Shown here piece by piece: positions 25,593 through 35,987 of a DNA stretch of 64,000 bases. Position 1 is the stretch's first letter. The number at the start of each line of letters is the position of its first letter. This DNA is from Microbacterium pullorum (GTDB taxonomy: Bacteria; Actinomycetota; Actinomycetes; Actinomycetales; Microbacteriaceae): the NCBI RefSeq assembly GCF_014836535.1, contig NZ_JACSQP010000006.1:62001-126000 (forward strand), written 5' to 3'. Under the pieces are notes generated by a model that did no database searches, was not told the origin of the DNA, and saw only the letters and a program-made list of their open reading frames with translations. Both the position numbers and the translations under genes were made by a program.

Positions 25593-27907
25593 CCCGCGTC
25601 GCCGAGCTCATCGCCGAGATGACGCTGCAGGAGAAGATCGCCCAGCTGTACGGCGTGTGGGTCGGCGCGTCCGACTCGGGTGGCGACGTCGCCCCGCACC
25701 AGCACGACCTCGAGGACGCCATCGACCTCGACGAGCTGCTGCCGCACGGACTCGGCCAGCTGACCCGCCCGTTCGGCAGCGTCCCCGTCGACGCCGCCGT
25801 GGGTGCGGTCTCGCTCGCCCGGTCGCAGCAGCGCATCCGCGCGGCCTCCCGTTTCGGCATCCCCGCCCTCGCCCACGAGGAGTGCCTGGCGGGCTTCGCC
25901 GCGTGGGGGGCCACCGCCTACCCCGTGCCGCTGTCGTGGGGCGCGAGCTTCGACCCCGATCTCGTCGAGCAGATGGCCGCCCGCATCGGCGCGGACCTGC
26001 GCTCGGTCGGCATCCACCAGGGGCTCGCCCCCGTCCTCGACGTCGTGCGTGACGCGCGCTGGGGTCGCGTGGAGGAGACCATCGGCGAAGACCCGCACCT
26101 GGTCGCCACCGTCGGCACCGCCTACGTGCGCGGGATCGAGTCGGCGGGGGTCGTGGCGACCCTCAAGCACTTCGTCGGCTACTCCGCCTCGAAGGCGGGC
26201 CGCAACCTCGCGCCGGTGTCGATCGGCCCGCGGGAGCTGGCCGACGTGCTGCTGCCGCCGTTCGAGATGGCGGTGCGCGAGGGCGGGGTGCGCAGCGTCA
26301 TGAACTCCTACGCCGACATCGACGGCGTGCCCGCTGCGGCCGACCGGAGTCTGCTCACCGGCATCCTGCGCGAGGAGTGGGGCTTCACCGGCACCGTCGT
26401 GGCCGACTACTTCGCGATCGCGTTCCTCAAGCTCCTGCACGGCGTCGCCGAGACGTGGGCGGATGCCGCGGCGCAGGCGCTGTACGCCGGCATCGACGTC
26501 GAACTGCCCACCGTGAAGACCTTCGGCGAGCCGCTGCGGCGCGCCGTGGCGGAGGGGGCGGTCGATGTCGCCCTCATCGACACGGCGCTGGAGCGGGTGC
26601 TGCGCCAGAAGGAGCAGCTGGGTCTGCTCGATGCCGAGTGGTCGCCCGTCCCGCCGGCGCTCGCGGGAGCCGACCTCATCGACCCCGAGGCGCTGCGTGG
26701 CACGGTCGACCTCGACCCGCCGGGCAACCGGGCGATCGCCGCGCGACTGGCCGAGGAGGCCGTCGTGCTGGTGCGCAACGACGGCACGCTGCCGCTCGGT
26801 GCGCCCGGCTCCATCGCCGTCATCGGCCCCAACGCCGATGACCCCCACGCCATGCTCGGCTGCTATTCGTTCCCCACCCATGTGGTCTCGCAGCACCCGG
26901 GGGTTGCGATCGGCATCCGCATCCCGACGCTGCTCGAGGCGCTCGAGGCGGAGTTCCCGCACGCCCGCATCGCCCACGCCCGCGGCACGAGCGTCGACGG
27001 CGGCGACCGCGACGGCATCGCCGAGGCGGTGGCTCTCGCGGCGGCATCCGACGTCGTCGTGCTCGCCCTCGGCGACCGCGCGGGCCTCTTCGGCCGCGGC
27101 ACCAGCGGCGAAGGGTGCGACGCGGAATCGCTCGCCCTCCCCGGAGCGCAGCAGCAGCTCGTCGACGCCGTGCTCGACGCCGGCACGCCCGCCGTCGCAG
27201 TGCTGCTGGCCGGTCGCCCCTACACCCTCGGTCGCGCCGCCACCGAGGCCGCCGGGATCGTCGAGGCCTTCTTCACCGGCGAGGAGGGCGCGCAGGCCAT
27301 CGCGGGGGTGCTCAGCGGTCGCGTCAACCCCAGCGGGCGGCTGCCGGTGAGCATTCCCGCCGGTGCCGGGACGCAGCCGGCGACCTATCTCGCCCCGCCG
27401 CTCGCGCGGCGCAGCGCAGTGTCCGACATCGACCCCACCCCGGCGTTCCCGTTCGGCCACGGTCTGTCGTACACGTCGTTCGACTGGTCGGCGATCGAGG
27501 GCACGGCCACGCGGATCGGCACGGACGGCGAGCTGGAGGTGTCGCTGCGGGTCGCCAACACCGGAGACCGGGCGGGCACCGACGTCGTGCAGGTCTATCT
27601 GCACGATCCCGTCGCGACGGTCGCGCGGCCCGTGCAGCGGCTCATCGGCTACGCGCGCGTCGACCTGCAGCCGGGGGAGAGCGCCGTCGTGCGGCTGCGC
27701 GTGCACAGCGACCTCGCCTCGTACACCGGCCGCGACGGGCGGCGCATCGTCGACGCCGGCGAGCTCGTGCTCAGCGCGGGGCGCTCCAGCGGCGACCTCG
27801 CCTCGGCGTGGGGTGTGCAGGTGACCGGCCCCACGCGCGTCGTGGGCCCGGGCCGCCGGCTCGCACCCGAGGTCGCGGTGAGCGCGGCGGTGCCGGTCGC
27901 GGGGTGA
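25589..27907 (+). CDS. Glycoside hydrolase family 3 beta-glycosidase
   Basis: The 772-residue enzyme lacks a signal peptide, so it hydrolyses imported oligosaccharides in the cytoplasm. It has the GH3 (beta/alpha)8 domain with LAPVLDVVRDARWGRVEET and LKHFVGYSA, and a nucleophile position GTVVADYF (Asp273). The alpha/beta sandwich follows, with acid/base candidate Glu508 in TSGEGCD, and then a fibronectin-III-like C-terminal domain (VSLRVANTGDRAGTDVVQVY). Beta-xylosidase and beta-glucosidase cannot be told apart by eye; xylA and xylB nearby favour a xylooligosaccharide. Four-base overlap couples it to the permease. Confidence 0.93.
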   Translation: MTRVAELIAEMTLQEKIAQLYGVWVGASDSGGDVAPHQHDLEDAIDLDELLPHGLGQLTRPFGSVPVDAAVGAVSLARSQQRIRAASRFGIPALAHEECLAGFAAWGATAYPVPLSWGASFDPDLVEQMAARIGADLRSVGIHQGLAPVLDVVRDARWGRVEETIGEDPHLVATVGTAYVRGIESAGVVATLKHFVGYSASKAGRNLAPVSIGPRELADVLLPPFEMAVREGGVRSVMNSYADIDGVPAAADRSLLTGILREEWGFTGTVVADYFAIAFLKLLHGVAETWADAAAQALYAGIDVELPTVKTFGEPLRRAVAEGAVDVALIDTALERVLRQKEQLGLLDAEWSPVPPALAGADLIDPEALRGTVDLDPPGNRAIAARLAEEAVVLVRNDGTLPLGAPGSIAVIGPNADDPHAMLGCYSFPTHVVSQHPGVAIGIRIPTLLEALEAEFPHARIAHARGTSVDGGDRDGIAEAVALAAASDVVVLALGDRAGLFGRGTSGEGCDAESLALPGAQQQLVDAVLDAGTPAVAVLLAGRPYTLGRAATEAAGIVEAFFTGEEGAQAIAGVLSGRVNPSGRLPVSIPAGAGTQPATYLAPPLARRSAVSDIDPTPAFPFGHGLSYTSFDWSAIEGTATRIGTDGELEVSLRVANTGDRAGTDVVQVYLHDPVATVARPVQRLIGYARVDLQPGESAVVRLRVHSDLASYTGRDGRRIVDAGELVLSAGRSSGDLASAWGVQVTGPTRVVGPGRRLAPEVAVSAAVPVAG

Positions 27908-27912
27908 GGCCC

Positions 27913-28920
27913 TCAGGCGGGGGGCGGGGCCGTGCTGTCGCGCACGACGAGGTGGGTCGCCAGATCCATCCGCAGCGTCTCGGGCGTGCGCCCCTCGGCC
28001 ATGCGCAGCACGAGGCGTGTCGCCTCCTCGCCCATGCGGCGCAGCGGCTGGTGCACCGTGGTCAGCTGCGGGCTCATCCACCCCGCCAGCGGGATGTCGT
28101 CGTAGCCGACGATCGACACGTCGCCCGGCACCGACAGCCCGCGCTCGCGCGCTGCGGCGATGGCGCCGAGGGCCTGCAGGTCACTGCCGGCGAAGATCGC
28201 GGTGGGCGGGGTGGGGCCGGCCAGCAGCGCGCGGGCGTGCGTCTCGCCGCCGCCGGTGTGGAAGTCGCCGAAGCGGATCCACGCCGGATCGATCGGCAGT
28301 CCCGCGGCGTTCATGGCCGAACGGTAGCCGTCGACCCGGGCGAGCGAGCACATCATGTCGTCGGGGCCGGTGATGGCGGCGATGCGGCGGTGCCCGAGGT
28401 CGATCAGGTGACGGGTCGCCATGACGCCGCCCGCCCAGTTGGCGGACCCGACCGACGGCACCTCCGGCGACGGGTCGCCGGCGGGATCGACGATCACGAA
28501 GGGGATGCCGCGTGAGCGCAGCTTCTCGCGCAACGGCTCGGTGATGTCGCTGAACACCAGCACCACCCCGACGGGCTTGCGGCGCAGCACCCCCTCGATC
28601 CAGTCGTCGCCGGGCGCGTGACGGCTGCCGCTGACGGTGAGCACGAGCGAGAGGCCGGCGGCCTGGGCGACCTCCTCGACGCCCGAGACGACCTCCATCG
28701 ACCAGCTGCTCTCGAGCTCGTGGAAGACCAGTTCCATCAGCTCGCCGCGCTGCGTGCCGGTACGGCGGGTGTAGGCGTGCAGTGACAGCTGCCGCTCGAC
28801 CCGCTGCCGCGTGGCGGGGGCGACGTCGGGGCGGCCGTTGAGCACCTTCGAGATGGTCGCCAGCGACACGCCCGCCTCGGCGGCGATCTGCGCCAGAGTC
28901 GTGCGCCCCGGTGTGGTCAT
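27913..28920 (-). CDS. LacI family transcriptional regulator
   Basis: The 335-residue protein has the LacI HTH (TTLAQIAAEAGVSLATISKV, then LNGRPDVAPATRQRV) and a periplasmic-binding-protein-like effector domain (IFAGSDLQALGAIAAARERG, SIVGYDDIPLAGWMSPQLTT). TAGGAT lies exactly six bases before the ATG, so the transcript is probably leaderless. A CCGAAAGTATCGA site just upstream matches the palindrome before the ABC/GH3 operon, suggesting autoregulation and control of that operon. Confidence 0.94.
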   Translation of the reverse strand: MTTPGRTTLAQIAAEAGVSLATISKVLNGRPDVAPATRQRVERQLSLHAYTRRTGTQRGELMELVFHELESSWSMEVVSGVEEVAQAAGLSLVLTVSGSRHAPGDDWIEGVLRRKPVGVVLVFSDITEPLREKLRSRGIPFVIVDPAGDPSPEVPSVGSANWAGGVMATRHLIDLGHRRIAAITGPDDMMCSLARVDGYRSAMNAAGLPIDPAWIRFGDFHTGGGETHARALLAGPTPPTAIFAGSDLQALGAIAAARERGLSVPGDVSIVGYDDIPLAGWMSPQLTTVHQPLRRMGEEATRLVLRMAEGRTPETLRMDLATHLVVRDSTAPPPA

Positions 28921-28936
28921 GTTTCGATCCTAGGCT

Positions 28937-28949
28937 CCGAAAGTATCGA
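28937..28949. promoter_or_regulatory. LacI-type operator in the lacI gene promoter
   Basis: CCGAAAGTATCGA matches ten of thirteen positions of the palindrome at 22381-22393 and sits just upstream of the lacI gene's TAGGAT -10 element, where bound repressor would block polymerase. Confidence 0.55.
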
Positions 28950-28990
28950 CGCGCGGGAGGGAACCAGGGTGGACGCGGCGACCGTTCTGC

Positions 28991-29012
28991 TATAGGTTGT
29001 CGTCAGCAACAA
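28991..29012 (+). promoter_or_regulatory. xylA promoter -10 with adjoining inverted repeat
   Basis: TATAGG (28991-28996) is a likely -10, with a weak GTGGAC 16 bases upstream. Directly after it, TTGT-N9-ACAA-type symmetry (28997-29012, arms TTGT and ACAA with an internal G/C pair) resembles XylR/ROK sites. The divergent-operon ROK regulator is the obvious candidate to bind it, but that is inference. Confidence 0.45.
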
Positions 29013-29035
29013 TTAGCGCACCACAAAGGAGTGTC

Positions 29036-30223
29036 ATGCCCACCCCCACCCGCGACGACAAGTTCTCGTTCGGTCTCTGGACGATCGGCTACAACGGCGC
29101 CGACCCGTTCGGCGGACCCACCCGGCCGGCGCTGGACGTGGTGCACGCCGTCGAGAAGCTCGCCGAGCTCGGCGCCTACGGCCTGACGTTCCACGACGAC
29201 GACCTGTTCGCCTTCGGCTCGACCGAGGCCGAGCGTCAGACGCAGATCGACCGCCTCAAGGGCGCGCTGGCCGACACCGGCCTCATCGTGCCGATGGTCA
29301 CCACCAACCTCTTCTCCGCGCCGGTGTTCAAGGACGGCGGCTTCACGTCGAACGACCGTGACGTGCGCCGCTTCGCTCTCCGCAAGGTCTTCCGCCAGCT
29401 CGACCTCGGCGCCGAACTCGGCGCGAAGACGTTCGTCATGTGGGGCGGCCGCGAGGGCGCCGAGTACGACTCCGCCAAGGACATCCGCGCGGCGCTGGAG
29501 CGCTACCGCGAGGCCGTCGACCTGCTCGGCCAGTACGTCACCGACAAGGGCTACGACATCCGCTTCGCCATCGAGCCGAAGCCCAATGAGCCCCGCGGCG
29601 ACATCCTGCTGCCGACCCTCGGACACGCCCTCGCCTTCATCGAGTCCCTGGAGCGGCCGGAGCTCGTGGGCCTGAACCCCGAGGTCGGCCACGAGCAGAT
29701 GGCGGGGCTGAACTTCGCCGCCGGCATCGCCCAGGCGCTGTACCACGGCAAGCTCTTCCACATCGACCTCAACGGGCAGCGGGGCATCAAGTACGACCAG
29801 GACCTCGTGTTCGGCCACGGGGACCTGCACAACGCCTTCGCGCTCGTGGATCTGCTGGAGAACGGCGGCCCCGGCGGCGTCCCCGCCTACGAAGGACCCC
29901 GCCACTTCGACTACAAGCCCTCGCGCACCGAAGACGAGACGGGCGTGTGGGACTCCGCCGCCGCCAACATGCGCACCTACCTGCTGCTCAAGGAGCGCGC
30001 CGCGGCCTTCCGCGCCGACCCCGAGGTGCAGGAGGCGCTCGCCGCCTCCCGCGTCGACGAGCTGTCGGTGCCCACTCTCGGTGAGGGCGAGTCGTACGAC
30101 GACCTGCTCGCCGACCGGTCGACCTACGAGGACTTCGACCCCGAGGTGTACTTCGGCGGCAAGGGCTTCGGCTTCGTCCGCCTGCAGCAGCTGGCCACCG
30201 AGCACCTGCTCGGCGCCCGCTGA
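29036..30223 (+). CDS. xylA: Xylose isomerase
   Basis: XylA converts D-xylose to D-xylulose. The 395-residue TIM-barrel protein has the catalytic [10 protein letters not shown] segment, [14 protein letters not shown], the metal-binding [12 protein letters not shown] and [15 protein letters not shown], and the [20 protein letters not shown] region in pieces. Length matches actinobacterial (class I) enzymes. AAAGGAG precedes the ATG by five bases. xylB follows 14 bases after the stop. Confidence 0.97.
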   Translation: MPTPTRDDKFSFGLWTIGYNGADPFGGPTRPALDVVHAVEKLAELGAYGLTFHDDDLFAFGSTEAERQTQIDRLKGALADTGLIVPMVTTNLFSAPVFKDGGFTSNDRDVRRFALRKVFRQLDLGAELGAKTFVMWGGREGAEYDSAKDIRAALERYREAVDLLGQYVTDKGYDIRFAIEPKPNEPRGDILLPTLGHALAFIESLERPELVGLNPEVGHEQMAGLNFAAGIAQALYHGKLFHIDLNGQRGIKYDQDLVFGHGDLHNAFALVDLLENGGPGGVPAYEGPRHFDYKPSRTEDETGVWDSAAANMRTYLLLKERAAAFRADPEVQEALAASRVDELSVPTLGEGESYDDLLADRSTYEDFDPEVYFGGKGFGFVRLQQLATEHLLGAR

Positions 30224-30237
30224 CGCGTCGCGGCGAC

Positions 30238-31560
30238 ATGAGCCTGGTGATGGGCGTCGATTCGTCGACGCAGTCGTGCAAGGTCGTGGTGATGGATGCC
30301 GCCACCGGCCGGGTCGTGCGCGAAGGGCGCGCCGCGCACCCCGAGGGCACGAGCGTCGACCCCGAGGCGTGGTGGCAGGCGCTGCAGGCGGCGATCGCCG
30401 CCGCCGGCGGCCTCGGGACGGTGGGCGACCCCGATGCGGTCGCGGCGTGGGCGATCGGCGGCCAGCAGCACGGCATGGTGGCCCTCGACGCCGACGGCCG
30501 GGTGGTGCGCGACGCGCTGCTGTGGAACGACACCCGCTCGGCACGGGCCGCGGCCGACCTCGTCGCCGAGTTCGGTGCCGACGAGCTGGCCCGTCGCACC
30601 GGACTCGTGCCGGTGGCATCGTTCACCATCACCAAGCTGCGCTGGCTGCGGGACCACGAGCCCGACAACGCCGCCCGGGTGGCGGCCGTGGCGCTGCCCC
30701 ACGACTGGCTCACCTGGCGGCTGCGCGGCTACGGCCCCGCGGGCGAGGCGGCGCGCGGTCCCGTGCTCGAGGAGCTCGTGACCGACCGCTCCGACGCGTC
30801 GGGCACCGGGTACTGGAACCCCGAGACCGACGGTTACGACCGCGAGCTGCTCGTCGCCGCGCTCGGCCACGACGCGGTGCTGCCGCGGGTGCTGGGGCCG
30901 CGCGAGAGCGTGCGCGACGCCGACGGCCGCATCGTCGGCCCGGGGGCAGGTGACAACGCCGCCGCGGCGCTCGGGGCCGGGGCGCGCACCGGCGACGTCG
31001 TCGTGTCGATCGGCACGAGCGGCACCGTGTTCGCCGTCAGTGCCGAGCGCACCGTGGATGCCACCGGCACTGTGGCGGGCTTCGCGAGCGCCGACGGCGG
31101 GTTCCTGCCGCTGGTGGCGACCCTCAACGCCGCGCGGGTGCTCGACGCCGTCGCACGGCTGCTGGGCGTGGACCACGCCGAGCTGTCGCGCCTGGCGCTG
31201 GCCGCCGCGCCCGGTGCCGGGGGACTCACGCTCGTGCCGTACTTCGAGGGGGAGCGCACGCCGAACCTCCCCGACGCCACCGCGTCGCTCACGGGCATGA
31301 CACTGGCATCCACGACGCGGGAGAACCTCGCCCGGGCGGCCGTGGCGGGGATGCTGTCGGGGCTCGCGGCCGGGATCGAGGCGCTCCGGGGCCTCGGCGT
31401 TCCGCTGGAGCGTGCCCTGCTCATCGGCGGCGGCGCCCGCTCGGACGCGGTGCGCGCGATCGCACCGCAGGTGTTCGCGATGCCGGTGGCGGTCCCCGAG
31501 CCCGGCGAGTACGTCGCGCTCGGCGCCGCGCGCCAGGCCGCCGCCCTCGTGCAACCGTGA
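30238..31560 (+). CDS. xylB: Xylulokinase
   Basis: XylB phosphorylates D-xylulose to feed the pentose phosphate pathway. The 440-residue FGGY-family kinase has [16 protein letters not shown] at the start, [30 protein letters not shown] with the catalytic aspartate, [12 protein letters not shown] and [15 protein letters not shown]. It is slightly shorter than E. coli XylB. There is no ribosome site in the 14-base gap after xylA, so translation probably depends on coupling. Confidence 0.95.
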   Translation: MSLVMGVDSSTQSCKVVVMDAATGRVVREGRAAHPEGTSVDPEAWWQALQAAIAAAGGLGTVGDPDAVAAWAIGGQQHGMVALDADGRVVRDALLWNDTRSARAAADLVAEFGADELARRTGLVPVASFTITKLRWLRDHEPDNAARVAAVALPHDWLTWRLRGYGPAGEAARGPVLEELVTDRSDASGTGYWNPETDGYDRELLVAALGHDAVLPRVLGPRESVRDADGRIVGPGAGDNAAAALGAGARTGDVVVSIGTSGTVFAVSAERTVDATGTVAGFASADGGFLPLVATLNAARVLDAVARLLGVDHAELSRLALAAAPGAGGLTLVPYFEGERTPNLPDATASLTGMTLASTTRENLARAAVAGMLSGLAAGIEALRGLGVPLERALLIGGGARSDAVRAIAPQVFAMPVAVPEPGEYVALGAARQAAALVQP

Positions 31561-31613
31561 GCGGCGGAGCGGACTCACAGCGGGCGCGTACACACGCGCC
31601 GTAGGGTCGAGGC

Positions 31614-32306
31614 ATGGCGACCCCCGTGGGCGAGGAATCCCTCTCCGTGTCCGCTCGTGAACTGCGAGAGCTGCGAGACGACCTGCAGCGGTTCCTGCTG
31701 GAGTACCGGTTCGGACTGCAGGAGATCGAGACCAAGATCTCGATCCTGCGCGACGAGTTCGCCACGATGCACGACTACAACCCGATCGAGCACTTCACCA
31801 GCCGTGTCAAGTCGCCCGACAGCCTCGTCGAGAAGGTCATGCGCAAGGGCATCGCCGCCGACTTCGACACCCTCCGCGCCCAGATCACCGACATCGCGGG
31901 CGTGCGCATCACGTGCAGCTTCCGCGCCGACGCGTATCGCCTCTTCGATCTGCTGACGGCCCAGTCCGACATCACCGTGATGGCCGTGAAGGACTACATA
32001 GCCGAGCCCAAGCCCAACGGCTACCAGAGCCTGCACGCCATCGTGCAGGTGCCCGTCTACCTCTCCACGGGACCGGTGCAGGTGCCGGTCGAGATCCAGT
32101 TCCGCACCATCGCGATGGACTTCTGGGCGAGCCTGGAGCACAAGATCTACTACAAGTACGACCGGCAGGTTCCCGACGGTCTCGTGGCGGAGCTGAAGGA
32201 TGCCGCCGACTCCGCCGCGGCGCTGGACGAGCGCATGCAGCGGCTGCACCTCGAACTCCACGGCGCCCAGACCGCCCCACATCGCCCCGCCCCCCGCGCA
32301 GTGTGA
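31614..32306 (+). CDS. Small alarmone synthetase (RelQ/YjbM-type GTP pyrophosphokinase)
   Basis: The 230-residue protein is a stand-alone (p)ppGpp synthetase domain without the hydrolase and regulatory domains of Rel. Motifs include DIAGVRITCSF, YIAEPKPNGYQSLHAIVQVP and VEIQFRTIAMDFWASLEHKI. A short helix follows (AALDERMQRLHLELHG). TAGGGT lies six bases before the ATG, pointing to a leaderless transcript. Two genes of unknown function follow closely. Confidence 0.9.
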   Translation: MATPVGEESLSVSARELRELRDDLQRFLLEYRFGLQEIETKISILRDEFATMHDYNPIEHFTSRVKSPDSLVEKVMRKGIAADFDTLRAQITDIAGVRITCSFRADAYRLFDLLTAQSDITVMAVKDYIAEPKPNGYQSLHAIVQVPVYLSTGPVQVPVEIQFRTIAMDFWASLEHKIYYKYDRQVPDGLVAELKDAADSAAALDERMQRLHLELHGAQTAPHRPAPRAV

Positions 32307-32337
32307 CCGCGTCGCCGCGCCCGGGCAGAATGGGCGC

Positions 32338-33189
32338 GTGGCGCACGATGACCTCGACTCCGTGGCGGCGCAGCTCTACGCGCTGACGCCGGCGGAGTTC
32401 ACGGCGGCCCGGAACGCCCGGGCGGCCGCGGCGACCGGCGACCTCGCCCGCGGCATCAAGGCGCTGCGCAAACCCGTCGTCGCCGCCTACGCCGTCGATC
32501 TGCTCGTGCAGGCGGGTCAGCTCGGCGAGGCGCTCGAACTCGCCGCGGCGCTGCGCGAGGCGCAGGACGATCTGGATGCCGCCGAGCTGACCCGGCTCGG
32601 CAAGCAGCGCCGGGCCCTCGTCGCAGCCCTCGCCCGCAGCGCCGCCGATCTGGCGCGCGACCGCGGCGTCGCGGTGAGCGCGGCAGCGGCCATCGAGATC
32701 GAAGCCACGATCGACGCCGCCGTGCGCGACCCTCGGGCGGCGGCCGCCGTGCTCACCGGCCGGCTCGTGCGGCCGCTCGCGGCCACCGGCATCGACCCGG
32801 TCGACCTCGACGACGCCGTCGGCGGCACCCTCCCCGGCGTCACCGCCGCCACCGCCGCCCCGCCGCCGCCGCGGGACGACCTCGCCCGACGCCGCGCCCG
32901 CCGGGAGGCCGAGAAGGCGCTGCGCGAGGCCGAGCACCTCGCCTCCGAAGCGGAGCGGCGCCTCGCCCGCACCGAGGCGAGCCTCGCCAAGGCCCGCGAG
33001 CGCGCCGACCACCTCACCCAGCGGGTCGCCGAACTGCAGGCGGATCTCGGCCGGGTGCAGGCCGATGCCGCGGTCGCGGAGTCCGCCGTGTCCGATGCCG
33101 AGCGCGAAAGCGCTGAGGCGCTCGCGGCAGCCCAGCGCGCCCGCCGCGGCGTCGACAGTGCCCGCGACGCCGTCGAGGGGGACGCATGA
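32338..33189 (+). CDS. Hypothetical protein with C-terminal coiled coil
   Basis: The 283-residue protein starts GTG at 32338 with CAGAAT six bases upstream. Its N-terminal half is helical (LYALTPAEFTAARNARAAA, IKALRKPVVAAYAVDLLVQ). After a proline-rich break (AAPPPPRDD), residues 180-280 form a long coiled coil (EKALREAEHLASEAERRLAR, ELQADLGRVQADAAVAES). It overlaps the next gene by four bases. I recognise no family; it could be a scaffold or envelope-associated protein. Confidence 0.75.
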   Translation: MAHDDLDSVAAQLYALTPAEFTAARNARAAAATGDLARGIKALRKPVVAAYAVDLLVQAGQLGEALELAAALREAQDDLDAAELTRLGKQRRALVAALARSAADLARDRGVAVSAAAAIEIEATIDAAVRDPRAAAAVLTGRLVRPLAATGIDPVDLDDAVGGTLPGVTAATAAPPPPRDDLARRRARREAEKALREAEHLASEAERRLARTEASLAKARERADHLTQRVAELQADLGRVQADAAVAESAVSDAERESAEALAAAQRARRGVDSARDAVEGDA

Positions 33190-33680
33190 CCGTTGCCGTC
33201 ACCGCCCTGTTCGCCGACGCCCGGGCGCAGCTGGCCGGGCTCGGCCGCGAACGACTGGGGTGCGCGATGCCGGCCCGCCGCATCCTCGGCATCGCCCGGG
33301 CCCCGCGCATCGTGCCGGTCGGCGAGGCCTGGCATCTGGGGGTGCTGCTGGTCACCGATGACGCCGTGCTCGCCACCGGTGACATCGTGCGGGCTCGCCG
33401 AGAGGTGCGCCGCGGATACGCCGCGCAGTCCCAGCGGGAGCGCGCCGAGTGGGAGGCGGCCGCGTTCCGGGGCGGCTTCGCCGAGGGCGAGACCGTGCAC
33501 GTCGGCTGGCGACCGCTGGATCTGGCGGCCGTCGCCCGCGGGGAGTCGTCGGGCCCGCTCGCGCTGCACGGCGATGTCCCGAGTGTGCGGTGGAGCACCG
33601 CGGGGGGCTACCGCGCGCTCCAGGGTTACCTCGCCGAGCGCATCGAGCTGCTGGGTCACCCGCCGCGCGGCGCCTCCTGA
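33186..33680 (+). CDS. Hypothetical protein (164 aa)
   Basis: The ATG overlaps the stop of the coiled-coil gene (ATGA), so the two are translated together. The protein starts MTVAVTALFADARAQLAGLG and has a beta-rich middle (RIVPVGEAWHLGVLLVTDDA, VLATGDIVRARREVRRGYA) and a charged region (QSQRERAEWEAAAFRGGFAE). There is no signal peptide or membrane segment. I recognise no family and assign no function. Confidence 0.75.
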   Translation: MTVAVTALFADARAQLAGLGRERLGCAMPARRILGIARAPRIVPVGEAWHLGVLLVTDDAVLATGDIVRARREVRRGYAAQSQRERAEWEAAAFRGGFAEGETVHVGWRPLDLAAVARGESSGPLALHGDVPSVRWSTAGGYRALQGYLAERIELLGHPPRGAS

Positions 33681-33698
33681 CCGGCCGGCGACGGCGGA

Positions 33699-33724
33699 CC
33701 CCGCGCAGAACGCCCTCCGCGGGG
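33699..33724 (+). terminator. Possible terminator hairpin after the alarmone operon
   Basis: CCCCGCG (33699-33705) and CGCGGGG (33718-33724) form a 7-bp stem with a 12-base loop, 19 bases after the stop. No T-run follows, so termination efficiency is uncertain. Confidence 0.35.
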
Positions 33725-33776
33725 GCGGTTGTCAAGCGTCACCTGTGGGAAACATCCGCTCGACTAGGGTTGCCCC

Positions 33777-35986
<2,210 letters not shown>

Positions 35987-35987
<1 letters not shown>

